Shown: positions 7,827 to 16,854 of the stretch, piece after piece
Layout of the letters: every line of letters begins with the position of its first letter
Position numbering within the stretch: position 1 is the first letter of the stretch
From: Bordetella parapertussis
GTDB lineage: Bacteria; Pseudomonadota; Gammaproteobacteria; Burkholderiales; Burkholderiaceae_B
DNA: 53,324 bases
Direction of reading: 5' to 3'
Assembly: GCA_945872285.1 (NCBI GenBank)
Contig: CAMBZR010000015.1
Span: 1-53,324 of the forward strand
Position numbers and translations under genes: made by a program
Notes under the pieces: model-generated
Database searches by the model: none
Seen by the model: only the letters and a program-made list of their open reading frames with translations
Told to the model about the DNA's origin: nothing

Positions 7827-8666
7827 TCAGGTGCTAGCCACAGATTCCCACAGCGCCCGCACCTGCTCTTTCATCACTAAAGATTCTTCCCAACGATCTG
7901 ATAATTCATAGCCATCCGCGCCCGTCATTGCGTACTCGGGTGGCCCTAGCTCGCATAAAAAGGTAAAAGTTTCATCGGGGCCCGCCTTTTTACGCCACTG
8001 CACAAACCCGCGACGCCACCAGTCCATAAAGACAGCTACCCAATGCTGATGCTGTGGAAATAAAAGTTGCAACTGGATCTGCTCACGACTCGCGACTCGA
8101 CCATGAAACCCCCAACATTGGTCAATAATACGTTGCATGAACGCATCGTCTTCTGGTGAGATCGGATACCAGAACTCTCGCCCGACTACGTAATGCGACA
8201 AATCGCCGGTTAAACGCAAGTCAGGGATCGCATCCAATAGATGCAACGTAAAAAACATCTCGGTCGTCATGCGATTACGATGCGTCTCGATGTGCATACG
8301 GACGCCCGCTTGCTTGGCCAGCTCTCGCCAACCCTCTATCAAAGGGATGCACTCTTGAACTGTATAGGGCCGTACATCTGGCTGCACATTTAAATGGTCC
8401 GCCCCAAACTCGAGCACGTGGTCGAGAATCGGTTTCAGATCATCGATGGTTTGTGGGTAAGCTTGCGCCTGCCATGTCATAGCGTTGTCGCGCAAAAATT
8501 GTGTGACCTCTGCTGCGTAGTCACGGTCCGCAAAGCGCACGCCAGCCCCATCAAAACCAGCATCGCGAATCATGTTCAGTTTTTCTTGCAGACCCCATTC
8601 TTGTCCATCTGGGCGTCTACGTTCCATTGCCCACAATGATTGATAAATCAGAAGTTTTTGTGCCAT
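7827..8666 (-). CDS. Sugar phosphate isomerase/epimerase-like TIM-barrel protein
   Basis: About 279 residues of the AP-endonuclease-2/xylose-isomerase-like TIM-barrel family. Segments 'IRDAGFDGAGVRFADRDY', 'GADHLNVQPDV', 'GVRMHIETHRNRM' and 'RLTGDLSHYVVG' follow the alternating strand-helix pattern and carry Glu, His and Asp residues typical of metal binding there. I prefer the ATG at 8666 (MAQKLLIYQSLW), 10 bases after the dehydrogenase stop with an AGGCAGAG ribosome-binding site. An open extension starting at 8687 would overlap that gene by 11 bases. Members isomerise or cleave sugar-like or hydroxy-acid intermediates; the substrate here is unknown. Confidence 0.85.
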   Translation of the reverse strand: MAQKLLIYQSLWAMERRRPDGQEWGLQEKLNMIRDAGFDGAGVRFADRDYAAEVTQFLRDNAMTWQAQAYPQTIDDLKPILDHVLEFGADHLNVQPDVRPYTVQECIPLIEGWRELAKQAGVRMHIETHRNRMTTEMFFTLHLLDAIPDLRLTGDLSHYVVGREFWYPISPEDDAFMQRIIDQCWGFHGRVASREQIQLQLLFPQHQHWVAVFMDWWRRGFVQWRKKAGPDETFTFLCELGPPEYAMTGADGYELSDRWEESLVMKEQVRALWESVAST

Positions 8667-8676
8667 GTGACTCTGC

Positions 8677-9786
8677 CTAGTAGACAACCACGCTACGAAT
8701 CGATTCGCCAGAATGCATCAAATCAAAGCCATGATTTATTTTCTCTAGCGGCATGGTGTGTGTAATTAAATCGTCGATATTGATTTTGCCATCCATGTAC
8801 CAATCGACGATCTTAGGCACGTCAGTGCGACCGCGCGCACCGCCAAAGGCGGTTCCCTTCCAGGTTCTACCCGTCACCAACTGAAAGGGACGTGTCTTTA
8901 TCTCTTGACCTGAGCCTGCCACGCCAATAATGACCGATACGCCCCAACCTCGATGACAGCACTCAAGAGCCTGACGCATCACTTCAACGTTGCCGATGCA
9001 CTCAAAACTATAGTCAGCACCACCCCCAGTCAGTTCGACCAAGTGTGCGACTAAATCACCGCCTAGCTCGCTTGGATCCACAAAATGCGTCAGGCCAAAT
9101 TTTTTAGCCAAGGTTTCTCGTGCGGGATTTAGATCCACGCCAATAATCATGTTCGCACCCGCCAGGCGCGCCCCTTGTACGACGTTTAAACCAATGCCAC
9201 CTAAGCCAAATACCACCACATTGGCGCCGGGCTCGACCTGAGCGGTATTAATGACCGCCCCGATGCCCGTGGTGACGCCACAACCGATGTAACAGACCTT
9301 ATCAAAGGGCGCATCTTCGCGAATTTTAGCTAATGCAATTTCAGGCAAGACTGTGAAATTGGCAAAGGTCGAACAGCCCATATAGTGATGAATAGGTTTT
9401 CCGCCGAGCGAAAAGCGGCTTGTTCCGTCAGGCATCAAGCCCTTACCTTGTGTGCCACGAATCGCCGTACACAAATTCGTTTTACGAGACAGACACGATT
9501 TACACTGACGACACTCAGGCGTGTACAAGGGAATCACGTGATCGCCCTTCTTCAAGGTGACGACTCCGGGCCCGACCTCGACTACGATTCCCGCGCCCTC
9601 GTGCCCTAGAATTGCCGGGAAGAGCCCTTCTGGATCAGCGCCTGAGCGCGTGAACTCATCAGTATGACAAAGACCCGTGGCTTTAATTTCTATCAAGACC
9701 TCGCCATACTTGGGGCCTTGAAGTTGCACTGTTTCAAGTACTAGGGGCTTTCCTGCCTCGTAAGCGACTGCTGCACGCACATCCAT
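8677..9786 (-). CDS. Zn-dependent class III-like alcohol dehydrogenase (S-(hydroxymethyl)glutathione dehydrogenase type)
   Basis: 369 residues from the ATG at 9786, preceded by an AGAGG site; an upstream open start at 9810 adds eight atypical residues. Catalytic zinc ligands are in 'GLCHTDEF' and 'GHEGAG'. The structural-zinc cysteines are in '[15 protein letters not shown]' and the Rossmann motif is '[11 protein letters not shown]'. Length and the CxxCxxCx7C block fit the class III family (formaldehyde-glutathione, NAD). In this cluster, between PhyH and the isomerase, it may oxidise formaldehyde released by the dioxygenase or an alcohol intermediate. A PhyH/ADH pairing fits oxidative dealkylation, but this is inference. 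Confidence 0.9.
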   Translation of the reverse strand: MDVRAAVAYEAGKPLVLETVQLQGPKYGEVLIEIKATGLCHTDEFTRSGADPEGLFPAILGHEGAGIVVEVGPGVVTLKKGDHVIPLYTPECRQCKSCLSRKTNLCTAIRGTQGKGLMPDGTSRFSLGGKPIHHYMGCSTFANFTVLPEIALAKIREDAPFDKVCYIGCGVTTGIGAVINTAQVEPGANVVVFGLGGIGLNVVQGARLAGANMIIGVDLNPARETLAKKFGLTHFVDPSELGGDLVAHLVELTGGGADYSFECIGNVEVMRQALECCHRGWGVSVIIGVAGSGQEIKTRPFQLVTGRTWKGTAFGGARGRTDVPKIVDWYMDGKINIDDLITHTMPLEKINHGFDLMHSGESIRSVVVY

Positions 9787-9838
9787 TTCACTGCCTCTTG
9801 AATCAATCAATCACGCCTGAACAGACCCCTTGGTTTGC

Positions 9839-10747
9839 TCACACCAAAAGAGTTTTTTTACCGCCCTGCTCAACAAAACCAAAGTAACGCTTACCCGAAG
9901 TTTGATTCTCATAAATCGAACCTTGATTCTTAGCAGGCGGCAAAGGCATGCGAATCGGAGTCGACACACAACGCGGCACGTTCGTATCCTTGCCGCAAAT
10001 CAGACGATTTGAAAACGCTTGCCAGTCAGCCTTACCGGCAGCCATCAGTGGGTAAGCATCGGCCGCCGTGAACTCATAGAGCAGCAAGCCACGCGAGCGT
10101 TTTGAAATATTTTGAGCCGAGCCATGCACCGCGCGAACATGATGAAACGAAACAGAGCCCGCCGCGCCTTCACAGGCCACCGCCTGCGAAAAATCGACAC
10201 CGCAAGTCTCAGGATCCATCGCACCACAAAAGTAGCCCTCGGCATCATGATGATTGTACGTTGGGCCTTTATGGGTACCTGGAATCACATACATGGCACC
10301 ATTTTCGACTGTGGTGTCATCGAGCATGACGCCGGCAGCAAGCACGTCATCATTTGAATGCGGATAAAACGCCCAGTCTTGATGCCATTCAACCGGCGAA
10401 CCAAAATGCGGCGCCTTCAGATTTAATTTAGAGCCGTGTAAACGAACATTTTCACCTAATAAATCTTGCAAGATACCCATAAACTTTGGCGTGGTCATCA
10501 AGTCCTTAAAGACGGGATCAATCACATGTGGCTTTTTGATTCGGCGAACTCTAGGCTCAGAGGCCTGATGACCGGGCTCAAGGTCATAGACGTCATCGTG
10601 CGTAGCAAGCGCTCGTGACTTCTCAACCAAGTCCGCCAAGACGTCCTTCATACGCAAAATCGTTGTCTCTGGGACAACATCTTGCACGATCACAAAGCCG
10701 TCTTCAGCATATTGTTTAAGCTGTTTGGCATTCAAAATATGGTTCAT
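9839..10747 (-). CDS. Phytanoyl-CoA dioxygenase (PhyH) family Fe(II)/2-oxoglutarate oxygenase
   Basis: 302 residues from the ATG at 10747, which has a GGTGAGA site upstream; a GTG at 10759 is the alternative. The iron triad is H122-x-D124 ('EWHQDWAFYP') and H208 ('RAVHGSAQN'), with R219 as the likely 2-oxoglutarate anchor. 'YVIPGTHKG' lies between the triad halves. The start of the run PhyH, ADH, isomerase and Bug, all minus strand with short gaps, so probably one operon. Unlike the PhyH at 4915 it sits directly beside its likely partner enzymes. Confidence 0.93.
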   Translation of the reverse strand: MNHILNAKQLKQYAEDGFVIVQDVVPETTILRMKDVLADLVEKSRALATHDDVYDLEPGHQASEPRVRRIKKPHVIDPVFKDLMTTPKFMGILQDLLGENVRLHGSKLNLKAPHFGSPVEWHQDWAFYPHSNDDVLAAGVMLDDTTVENGAMYVIPGTHKGPTYNHHDAEGYFCGAMDPETCGVDFSQAVACEGAAGSVSFHHVRAVHGSAQNISKRSRGLLLYEFTAADAYPLMAAGKADWQAFSNRLICGKDTNVPRCVSTPIRMPLPPAKNQGSIYENQTSGKRYFGFVEQGGKKTLLV

Positions 10748-10829
10748 CGGTCTCACCACTCAGATTTTGCTCGATCGCGCGAGCGATATTAAAAAAGGTT
10801 TAAAGTTGCAGTGTTCGCCGTTACCTACT

Positions 10830-11807
10830 TCAATCAACTTTAGCGCCCGAGGCGCGCACAGCCTTACCCCATTTTTCGACCTCTTGAACGATGAACAACT
10901 TCATCGCTTCAGGCTTTAGGGGTGACGCTTCTAAGCCAAGCGCTTCAAATTTTTCAAGTACGTCTGGCATTTTAGAAATGCGAAGCAAGACCTCGTTAAT
11001 ACGCGCGACTAGATTTGCAGGCATGTTTGGTGGACCACTAATCGCTGTCCAGGATTCAGCCTCGAAGCCCGGAAACCCTGATTCAGCAACCGTGGGCACG
11101 TCTGGCAGTGCGTTACGTCGCGTCAAACTCGTGACCGCAATCGCACGCATCTTGCCCGACTTAACGTGCGGCACTGCTGAATCAAAATTGATGAACATCA
11201 TCGGCACCTGACCCGACATGAGATCGAGCATGGCCGGCGCGCCGCCCTTGTAAGGAATGTGGGTGATGTTTAAGTCAGCGGCGGATTTAAGCATCTCCAT
11301 TGAAAGGTGATTAGAGGCACCATTGCCTGTCGATGCATAGTTGTACTTACCTGGGCTAGCCTTCACTAAAGCGATGAGCTCTTGTAAATTATTAACTGCA
11401 AAAGCAGGGTTCACAACCAACGCATTGGGACCCTTCGCGATCATGCCGATATGGGTGAGCCCCGTCACAATATCGTAGGGCATTGATCGATATAAGGTGG
11501 CGTTGATCCCCTGGCTACCGACTCCTGATACTAGCAGCGTGTAACCATCGGGTGCGGCCTTAGACACGAAATCCGAGCCGATATTACCGTTGGCACCAAC
11601 CTTATTTTCGACGACGACAACTTGCCCAATTAATTCGGACATTTTTTGTGCAACTAACCGTCCCATATTGTCAGTCGTGCCAGCCGGGGGCATCGGCACA
11701 ACTAAACGAACGGGCTTGGTCGGCCACTCTTGGGCAAGGGTATTCAAGCCTGCAAGGCTTAACGCCGAGGCAAAGGCTAGAGAGGCGAGAGCAGATATCG
11801 TTGTCAT
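10830..11807 (-). CDS. Bug/TctC-family periplasmic substrate-binding receptor
   Basis: 325 residues with a signal peptide (about 25 residues, ending LNTLA-QEW) and the family blocks 'WPTKPVRLVVPMPPAGTTD', 'VVVENKVGANGNIGSD', 'PDGYTLLVSG', 'HIPYKGGAPAMLDLMSGQV' and 'ALPDVPTVAESGFPG'. Likely the first gene of the minus-strand PhyH/ADH/isomerase operon (82 bases to the PhyH start), which points to its ligand being the substrate of that pathway. No membrane TctA/B subunits in view. Confidence 0.93.
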   Translation of the reverse strand: MTTISALASLAFASALSLAGLNTLAQEWPTKPVRLVVPMPPAGTTDNMGRLVAQKMSELIGQVVVVENKVGANGNIGSDFVSKAAPDGYTLLVSGVGSQGINATLYRSMPYDIVTGLTHIGMIAKGPNALVVNPAFAVNNLQELIALVKASPGKYNYASTGNGASNHLSMEMLKSAADLNITHIPYKGGAPAMLDLMSGQVPMMFINFDSAVPHVKSGKMRAIAVTSLTRRNALPDVPTVAESGFPGFEAESWTAISGPPNMPANLVARINEVLLRISKMPDVLEKFEALGLEASPLKPEAMKLFIVQEVEKWGKAVRASGAKVD

Positions 11808-12076
11808 AAGTTATTGTCTCAGAGTCTATGACTCTAGTTATTGTTAAGGGTAAAGCTTAGCCATATTAGAGCTAAATGGCCATTATTCGGGTAAAAAGTA
11901 TAAGAATATTTAACTCAGGCTGGGGCGCGCAAGCAAGCAAGAGCACAAACAAAAAGGGATCAAAGCGTTGCGTGCGCTCGCGCAGTGTGTGTAAGATATT
12001 GATAGCTTGCTTTGAAACAAGCGTACGCCTGCTTCTTGCGTCATGCTTTTGAAGACTATTTTTTATGGAGTATCTG

Positions 12077-12313
12077 ATGAAAAAAATACTGCTTGCTGTC
12101 TCTGCGCTCACGCTCTGTTTTGGTCTCGGGGTAAGTTATGGACAAGTGTCTCATGCACAAAAGGCCGTTGATTTGTTGAATCAGGCCTTAAAAGAAGCGA
12201 TTCAGTGCGGCGGCGGCGGTTCTGACGGTTCTGGTTGCAAAGGCCCCAGACTTGAGGCCATTAACTCCATCAGAAGCGCCATCGCGAACATGCAAAAATC
12301 GATGCTGAAATAG
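12077..12313 (+). CDS. Small secreted protein of unknown function
   Basis: 78 residues from the ATG at 12077, chosen because GGAG sits 6 bases before it and the translation begins with a clean signal peptide (MKKILLAVSALTLCFGLGVS, cleavage near SHA-QKA). The mature part is about 55 residues: an amphipathic helix, then a Cys-Gly-rich stretch 'QCGGGGSDGSGCKGP' with two cysteines that could form a disulphide, then a second helix. Periplasmic. It lies 5 bases before the formamidase-like gene, so it may be co-transcribed, but no family is recognised. Confidence 0.75.
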   Translation: MKKILLAVSALTLCFGLGVSYGQVSHAQKAVDLLNQALKEAIQCGGGGSDGSGCKGPRLEAINSIRSAIANMQKSMLK

Positions 12314-12318
12314 TCCCT

Positions 12319-13428
12319 ATGCAATCCATACTCATTGATCGCACTCGGCGCCTGCGCGACGACCCAGATACGGGTCACAATCGCTGGCATCCTGACATCA
12401 CGCCCATCCTTGAAGTCGCGCCGGGCCAAGACGTTCTGCTAGAAACTCGCGACGCCTCAGACGGTCAGGTCAAGCCTGGCATGAGCTTCGAGGATTTGGC
12501 CAAACACGACAAAAAAGCGGGACATCCCCTGACGGGACCTATCTTTGTGCAAGGCGCCAAACCGGGTGATGTCTTAGAGGTCGAGTTTGTTGAACTCACC
12601 CCCGAGCGCCACGGTTGGACAGTGATCCGTCCGGGTGCGGGCTTCTTGCGCGAGATCTTTGATGCGCGCTTTCTGGCGCACTGGGAGGTTGACCGCGGCT
12701 TTGCACGCTCGCCCCAGATTCCAGGCGTGAAGATACCCGAAGGAGTCTTCATGGGCACGGCTGGCGTCGCACCCTCTCACGCACAAATGCTACTTTGGAA
12801 CGCGCGCGAGACCGACCTCGTCAAACGTGGCGGCATCGCTCTGTTACCTGATGCCCAAGATGCAGTCCCCGCTTTTGAACCGATCGCCAGTCAAGGCTTG
12901 CGCACGATGCCACCGCGTGAAAACGGTGGCAATGCCGATATCCGCCAGTTGACTCGAGGAGCACGACTGCAATTACCCGTTGGGGTCGACGGCGCGCTGT
13001 TTTCTTTAGGCGATGCGCACTATGCACAGGGCGACTCTGAGTGCTGTATCACCGCCATCGAAATGGGTGCGAGCGCCGTGGTGCGCTTTCGCCTGCTTGC
13101 CGGTGAAGCGACCAAGCGAAAGACAAGGTTTCCTCGCTTTTCTCATCCGGGTTATTTCGCATCGCCACAATGGGCCGCCCCGCACAACTTTGTGGCAACC
13201 ACAGGCCTGCCTATTCGCGACGACGGCACACAAGAGTGTGAAGACCTCACACTGGCCGCGCGTAACGCACTACTCGACATGATTGAGTTACTCGGTGAAA
13301 GAGGCTTTAGTCGCGAACAGGCGTATGTGATCTGTTCGCTCGCTGTCGACTTGCGCATCAGTAATGCGGTCGACTTGCCAAACGTGTGCGTCAGCGCGTT
13401 GCTTCCGGAAGCAATTTTTGAAAAATGA
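12319..13428 (+). CDS. Acetamidase/formamidase (FmdA/AmdA) family protein
   Basis: 369 residues. 'DRTRRLRDDPDTGHNRWHPD' (as separate motifs, with the conserved 'HNRWH' near residue 20), 'GPIFVQGAKPGDVLEVE' and 'FSLGDAHYAQGDSECC' are landmarks of the FmdA/AmdA fold, where the last block lies in the active-site region. The family hydrolyses short amides to ammonium and acid. Some members are slightly shorter or longer and act on other small amides. Cytoplasmic. It is preceded immediately by the small secreted protein and followed after 32 bases by the TPR gene. Confidence 0.88.
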   Translation: MQSILIDRTRRLRDDPDTGHNRWHPDITPILEVAPGQDVLLETRDASDGQVKPGMSFEDLAKHDKKAGHPLTGPIFVQGAKPGDVLEVEFVELTPERHGWTVIRPGAGFLREIFDARFLAHWEVDRGFARSPQIPGVKIPEGVFMGTAGVAPSHAQMLLWNARETDLVKRGGIALLPDAQDAVPAFEPIASQGLRTMPPRENGGNADIRQLTRGARLQLPVGVDGALFSLGDAHYAQGDSECCITAIEMGASAVVRFRLLAGEATKRKTRFPRFSHPGYFASPQWAAPHNFVATTGLPIRDDGTQECEDLTLAARNALLDMIELLGERGFSREQAYVICSLAVDLRISNAVDLPNVCVSALLPEAIFEK

Positions 13429-13460
13429 TTAAAGAGTTATAGCTTCAAAGGAGTGGTAGC

Positions 13461-14660
13461 TTGAAAGACGCTTTTGGTCAAACCATTACCTGTTCGTCTC
13501 AGCCTGCGCTAGAGGCTTACGACCAAGCGGTTGACTGTCAGTTGCACGCTTGGCCCGGAGCCTTAGTCGCGCTCGAGCGCGCCTTGCAACACGCACCGAA
13601 CTTTGCCCTTGCGCACAGCACTCGCGCGTTGCTCTTGCAGTCCGCAGGGCGAGGCGCAGAAGCGCGAGAAGCCTCAAAACAGGCCCTGCTGTTTACGCAT
13701 GCAACTACAACCCGAGAACAATCGCATTTGGGAATTATTGAGCTCATACTTGCGGGTCGTTCGGCCACGGCGCTAGAGTGCGTGCGTACGCATGCCTCGC
13801 AATGGCCTGGCGACACGTTAGTGATGTCGCTTGCGCTTGGCGCGTTCGGGCTCATCGCCTTTAGCGGTTATGCCGATCACGATCAGCAGCGCTTTGACTT
13901 TGTACAAAAAATAACACCGGCCTATCCTGCCGACTGCCCTTGGTTGCTAACTCATCAAGGCTGGGTCTTGATTGAAGCAAAGCAACCCGAAGCAGGACTA
14001 CCTTTCGTTGCTCGCAGCCTAGCGCTGCGCCCAGCCAACGGTAACGCGGCCCATGTCATGATGCACGCAAGATTTGAACGCGACGAACCAGAACTTGCAC
14101 ACAGTTTTGCAACAACATGGCTAGCAAGCTATCCAAATACCGCAATGCTGTTTGGACATATTCATTGGCATACAGCACTTTGTGAACTTGAACTGGGCCA
14201 AACCGAAGAAGCTCTTAAGCGTTTGCTCGCTTTCATCGAACTCCCTCTTTCTTATGCGCCGCCCTTAGTCGGTATGACAGACACTGTCTCTTTGCTCTGG
14301 CGCTTGAAGCTTTTAGGTTTCAAAGATTTATCATGGTCGTGTGCCCAGAACTTCGCACAAGAAAAGTTTGCAAACGGAGGAAACCCATTTGTCGAGATAC
14401 ATTTAGCAATGCTTGCAGCCGGCACAGGTCAGACCGAAGCGTTAGCGGCTTGTCGAGCGCGTTTACAAAAGCAGGCTGCCGCGGGTCACGGTAGTGCCCC
14501 GAGCGCTTTGCGCTGGGTTGACGGCTTAGCAGCCTGGTTAGCAAGTGATTTCACCAAGGCCCAACAAGAACTTGCGCAAAGCGTCGAACACGCAGTCACT
14601 TTGGGCGGCAGCCATGCCCAGCGCACCGTCATCGAGCGCACACTCGCCTCACTACGTTGA
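13461..14660 (+). CDS. TPR-repeat protein, TTC38-like
   Basis: 399 residues from a TTG start at 13461, chosen because GGAG lies about 7 bases before it and no ATG fits. The protein is helical throughout. The early segment 'ALVALERALQHAPNFALAH' is a tetratricopeptide unit, and later pairs ('HQGWVLIEAKQPEAGLPFV', 'HTALCELELGQTEEAL') repeat the pattern. The overall layout resembles tetratricopeptide repeat protein 38 relatives found in bacteria. No signal peptide. The function is unknown; TPR proteins usually bind partner proteins. It shares a strand and short spacing with the formamidase-like gene and ends at a terminator. Confidence 0.8.
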   Translation: MKDAFGQTITCSSQPALEAYDQAVDCQLHAWPGALVALERALQHAPNFALAHSTRALLLQSAGRGAEAREASKQALLFTHATTTREQSHLGIIELILAGRSATALECVRTHASQWPGDTLVMSLALGAFGLIAFSGYADHDQQRFDFVQKITPAYPADCPWLLTHQGWVLIEAKQPEAGLPFVARSLALRPANGNAAHVMMHARFERDEPELAHSFATTWLASYPNTAMLFGHIHWHTALCELELGQTEEALKRLLAFIELPLSYAPPLVGMTDTVSLLWRLKLLGFKDLSWSCAQNFAQEKFANGGNPFVEIHLAMLAAGTGQTEALAACRARLQKQAAAGHGSAPSALRWVDGLAAWLASDFTKAQQELAQSVEHAVTLGGSHAQRTVIERTLASLR

Positions 14661-14671
14661 GGCGTAAACAA

Positions 14672-14700
14672 GCCCATACTTCTTTGGGCGACTTTTTTTT
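14672..14700 (+). terminator. Rho-independent terminator after the TPR gene
   Basis: A GCCCA/TGGGC stem with an 8-base loop (14672-14689) is followed by GACTTTTTTTT. It lies 12 bases past the TPR stop and in the right orientation to end the 12077-14660 transcription unit. Confidence 0.75.
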
Positions 14701-14712
14701 AACATTTTCGAG

Positions 14713-15945
14713 TCAGGCTTTGCTTTGAATATTTTTTTGATGCAAAAGCAGAAACCCTGAGAGCGCAGCTGCGCCACCGACACAGCCATAGGCCACGCCA
14801 AAGTCATCAAAATACGTAACGACGACCGAGAACAACGAAGGCATCAACAACACACCTGCGAACATCAGGCCTGAGCCTAAGCCTGTTGCCTCGGTTCGTT
14901 GAGCTCCGCCTAAACGCGCCCACTCGGCGTAAGCCAAGCCGGTAAAGCCACTGGCAGTGGCACCCGCAAGCGCACATAATAAAAGCACTAACGTTGGTGC
15001 CCAATTCAAAGCAAACTGGCCGGCTAGTAGGGCGGTCACACCCATAACAAAACCCTGCCACGCTAAAAGCCATTGTGCGGTCACCCACTTATCGGCCAAC
15101 CAACCCCAAAGCGGACGACTTAGCACCGCAGCCAATTGATACAGCGCCAAAGCCCATCCTGCCTGAACCAAATCGAAGCCCGCTTTACTGGTCAAGTGCA
15201 CGGTCAAAAAAGCAATGAAACAGAGTTGCACCCCGCTATAAATAAAACTCGCAAGCGCAAGCCGTCTGAGCGCGGGACGCTCGCGTAAGATTTGTACTGG
15301 CGCCAAAAGCCCTTTGCTAAAGATCGCGCGAGTCGGATCACGATCCGCATCCCACCGCCGGCGCACGCCCTCAAGCAAGAGCAAGGCTACGAGTACCGGC
15401 AGAGTCTGGCACAGCAGTGCGGTTTGCCAACCAAGCCTTACGGTCAGTGGAACCATCACAAGACCCGCCAACACGCCCCCTAAGGGCACACCAATCTGTC
15501 GAATCGACAATACTAAATTCATGACGCGCGCAGGGGTGCGCGGCACTAACAGATGCGCGCTTGCTGGCGCAGTTGCGCCATAGGCCAAACCTAGAAGTGC
15601 GGCTCCGAGCACGACTGAAATCACACTCCCTAGAGAGCACGACAGCAGCATTGCAAGGGTTGCCACTAAAACAAGCTGACTGACTCTGACTGCCCCGAAA
15701 CGTCGAATAAAGCGTGGCGAAAGTAACGCTGAAATAATCCCGACACCGTAAACCGTTGAAATAAAAAATCCGACAAGCGTACCGGGCACCTGTAGGTCTT
15801 TTGCAATTACCGGCGCCACAACCGGAAACGAATACGCCGCCATCGTGGCAATGCTTTGCGTGGCAAGCGTTGCGATTAACGGCCAAACCGGAAACTTTAA
15901 CGTCTGAGTAGACTCACTTGCGAACGGCGGCGTCTTGGCGGACAT
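14713..15945 (-). CDS. MFS transporter (MFS_1)
   Basis: About 410 residues from the ATG at 15945 (AGAGAG upstream); an in-frame extension to 16005 adds a Cys/Arg-rich 20-residue leader that looks non-coding. There are roughly 12 hydrophobic segments. Typical MFS loop residues are visible ('SPRFIRRFGAVR' after TM2-3 and 'RPLWGWLADKW' in the second half). No substrate motif stands out; by its neighbours (formamidase, SDR) a small-anion or nutrient carrier is as likely as an exporter. Convergent with the TPR gene and divergent from the SDR at 16068. Confidence 0.88.
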   Translation of the reverse strand: MSAKTPPFASESTQTLKFPVWPLIATLATQSIATMAAYSFPVVAPVIAKDLQVPGTLVGFFISTVYGVGIISALLSPRFIRRFGAVRVSQLVLVATLAMLLSCSLGSVISVVLGAALLGLAYGATAPASAHLLVPRTPARVMNLVLSIRQIGVPLGGVLAGLVMVPLTVRLGWQTALLCQTLPVLVALLLLEGVRRRWDADRDPTRAIFSKGLLAPVQILRERPALRRLALASFIYSGVQLCFIAFLTVHLTSKAGFDLVQAGWALALYQLAAVLSRPLWGWLADKWVTAQWLLAWQGFVMGVTALLAGQFALNWAPTLVLLLCALAGATASGFTGLAYAEWARLGGAQRTEATGLGSGLMFAGVLLMPSLFSVVVTYFDDFGVAYGCVGGAAALSGFLLLHQKNIQSKA

Positions 15946-16067
15946 GGTTCTCTCTTTGCAACAATCAGCATACTGTACCCATTTTTTGCGTACACGCCTG
16001 CTCAAGGATACAAACTTAGCTTAAGATGCAAGAGCAATACTAGCCCTTATCTTGCGCACCGGACTCA

Positions 16068-16844
16068 ATGATGAAACGACAAAGCCCTTACCTCGCAGGC
16101 GAAACCGCAATCGTGACAGGTGCGGGTAATGGCATTGGAAAAGCGTTAGCCGTTGAGGTGGCGTCCGAAGGTGCAAACGTGTTTTTAGTAGATATTGATC
16201 CGCAAAAACTCAATGACAGTGTTTCTGAACTTCAAGCCCTAGGCTACAAGGCCAAAGGGGCCGTCATCGATCTGGCGCTTTCTGGGGCTGCACAACAGGT
16301 CTTTGGCCAAGCACAAACAGCGTTCGGTGCCTTGCACATGGTGGTGCACTCGGCCTCGCCCCCCAGGCGCGAGACCGACACCTGGCGTACCGTCAGCAGC
16401 GACACTTGGGACGCGATGTATCAAGTTAATGTGAAATTCGGTTTTGAACTTGCTCGGCTAGTTGGCCAGCACATGATCGAAGAAAAAATCGCGGGGCGCA
16501 TGGTTTATTTAACCTCACTGCACGCTCATACCCCTCGCAACTTACCCCACTACGCCACAAGTAAGGCTGCGATGCTAATGCTAGTCAAAGAATTGGCCAA
16601 AACCTGGGCACGCCACGGCATCAGAATCAACGCCTTAACGCCCGGTGCAATTGCTGCGGGTGGTTTTAAACCCGCGGGTGATTTAGCTTTAAAAATCCCG
16701 ATGCAAAAACTTGGCACTGCCCAAGACGTTGCAGCAATGGGTTTGACCCTTTTAATTGATCGGTTTTCTGGCTATGTCACTGGCACAGAGTTGGTGGTGG
16801 ACGGCGGACTCAGCGTCTTTAATTGGTTTGAGCCTGTTCAATGA
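16068..16844 (+). CDS. Short-chain dehydrogenase/reductase
   Basis: 258 residues, classical SDR. TGAGNGIG is at 17-24, the acidic end of strand 2 'LVDID' near 40 favours NAD(H), S150 lies in 'YLTSLHAH', and Y162/K166 lie in 'YATSK'. 'HSASPPR' replaces the usual NNAG, a modest deviation. C-terminus 'GTELVVDGGLS' is standard. Two adjacent ATG codons at 16068 and 16071 are possible starts. It ends 10 bases before the spermidine-synthase-like gene and probably shares its transcript, although a functional link is not obvious. Confidence 0.92.
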   Translation: MMKRQSPYLAGETAIVTGAGNGIGKALAVEVASEGANVFLVDIDPQKLNDSVSELQALGYKAKGAVIDLALSGAAQQVFGQAQTAFGALHMVVHSASPPRRETDTWRTVSSDTWDAMYQVNVKFGFELARLVGQHMIEEKIAGRMVYLTSLHAHTPRNLPHYATSKAAMLMLVKELAKTWARHGIRINALTPGAIAAGGFKPAGDLALKIPMQKLGTAQDVAAMGLTLLIDRFSGYVTGTELVVDGGLSVFNWFEPVQ

Positions 16845-16854
16845 GGTTTTTAAA

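Noticed and set aside
15371..15886. 171-residue open frame within the MFS gene
   Set aside because: Same strand but different frame from a clear 12-segment transporter; Cys/Arg-rich translation with no family pattern.
16756..16854. Longer N-terminus for the spermidine-synthase-like protein
   Set aside because: It would lie inside the SDR coding sequence; the ATG at 16855 has a good ribosome-binding site and starts at the family's usual first residue.
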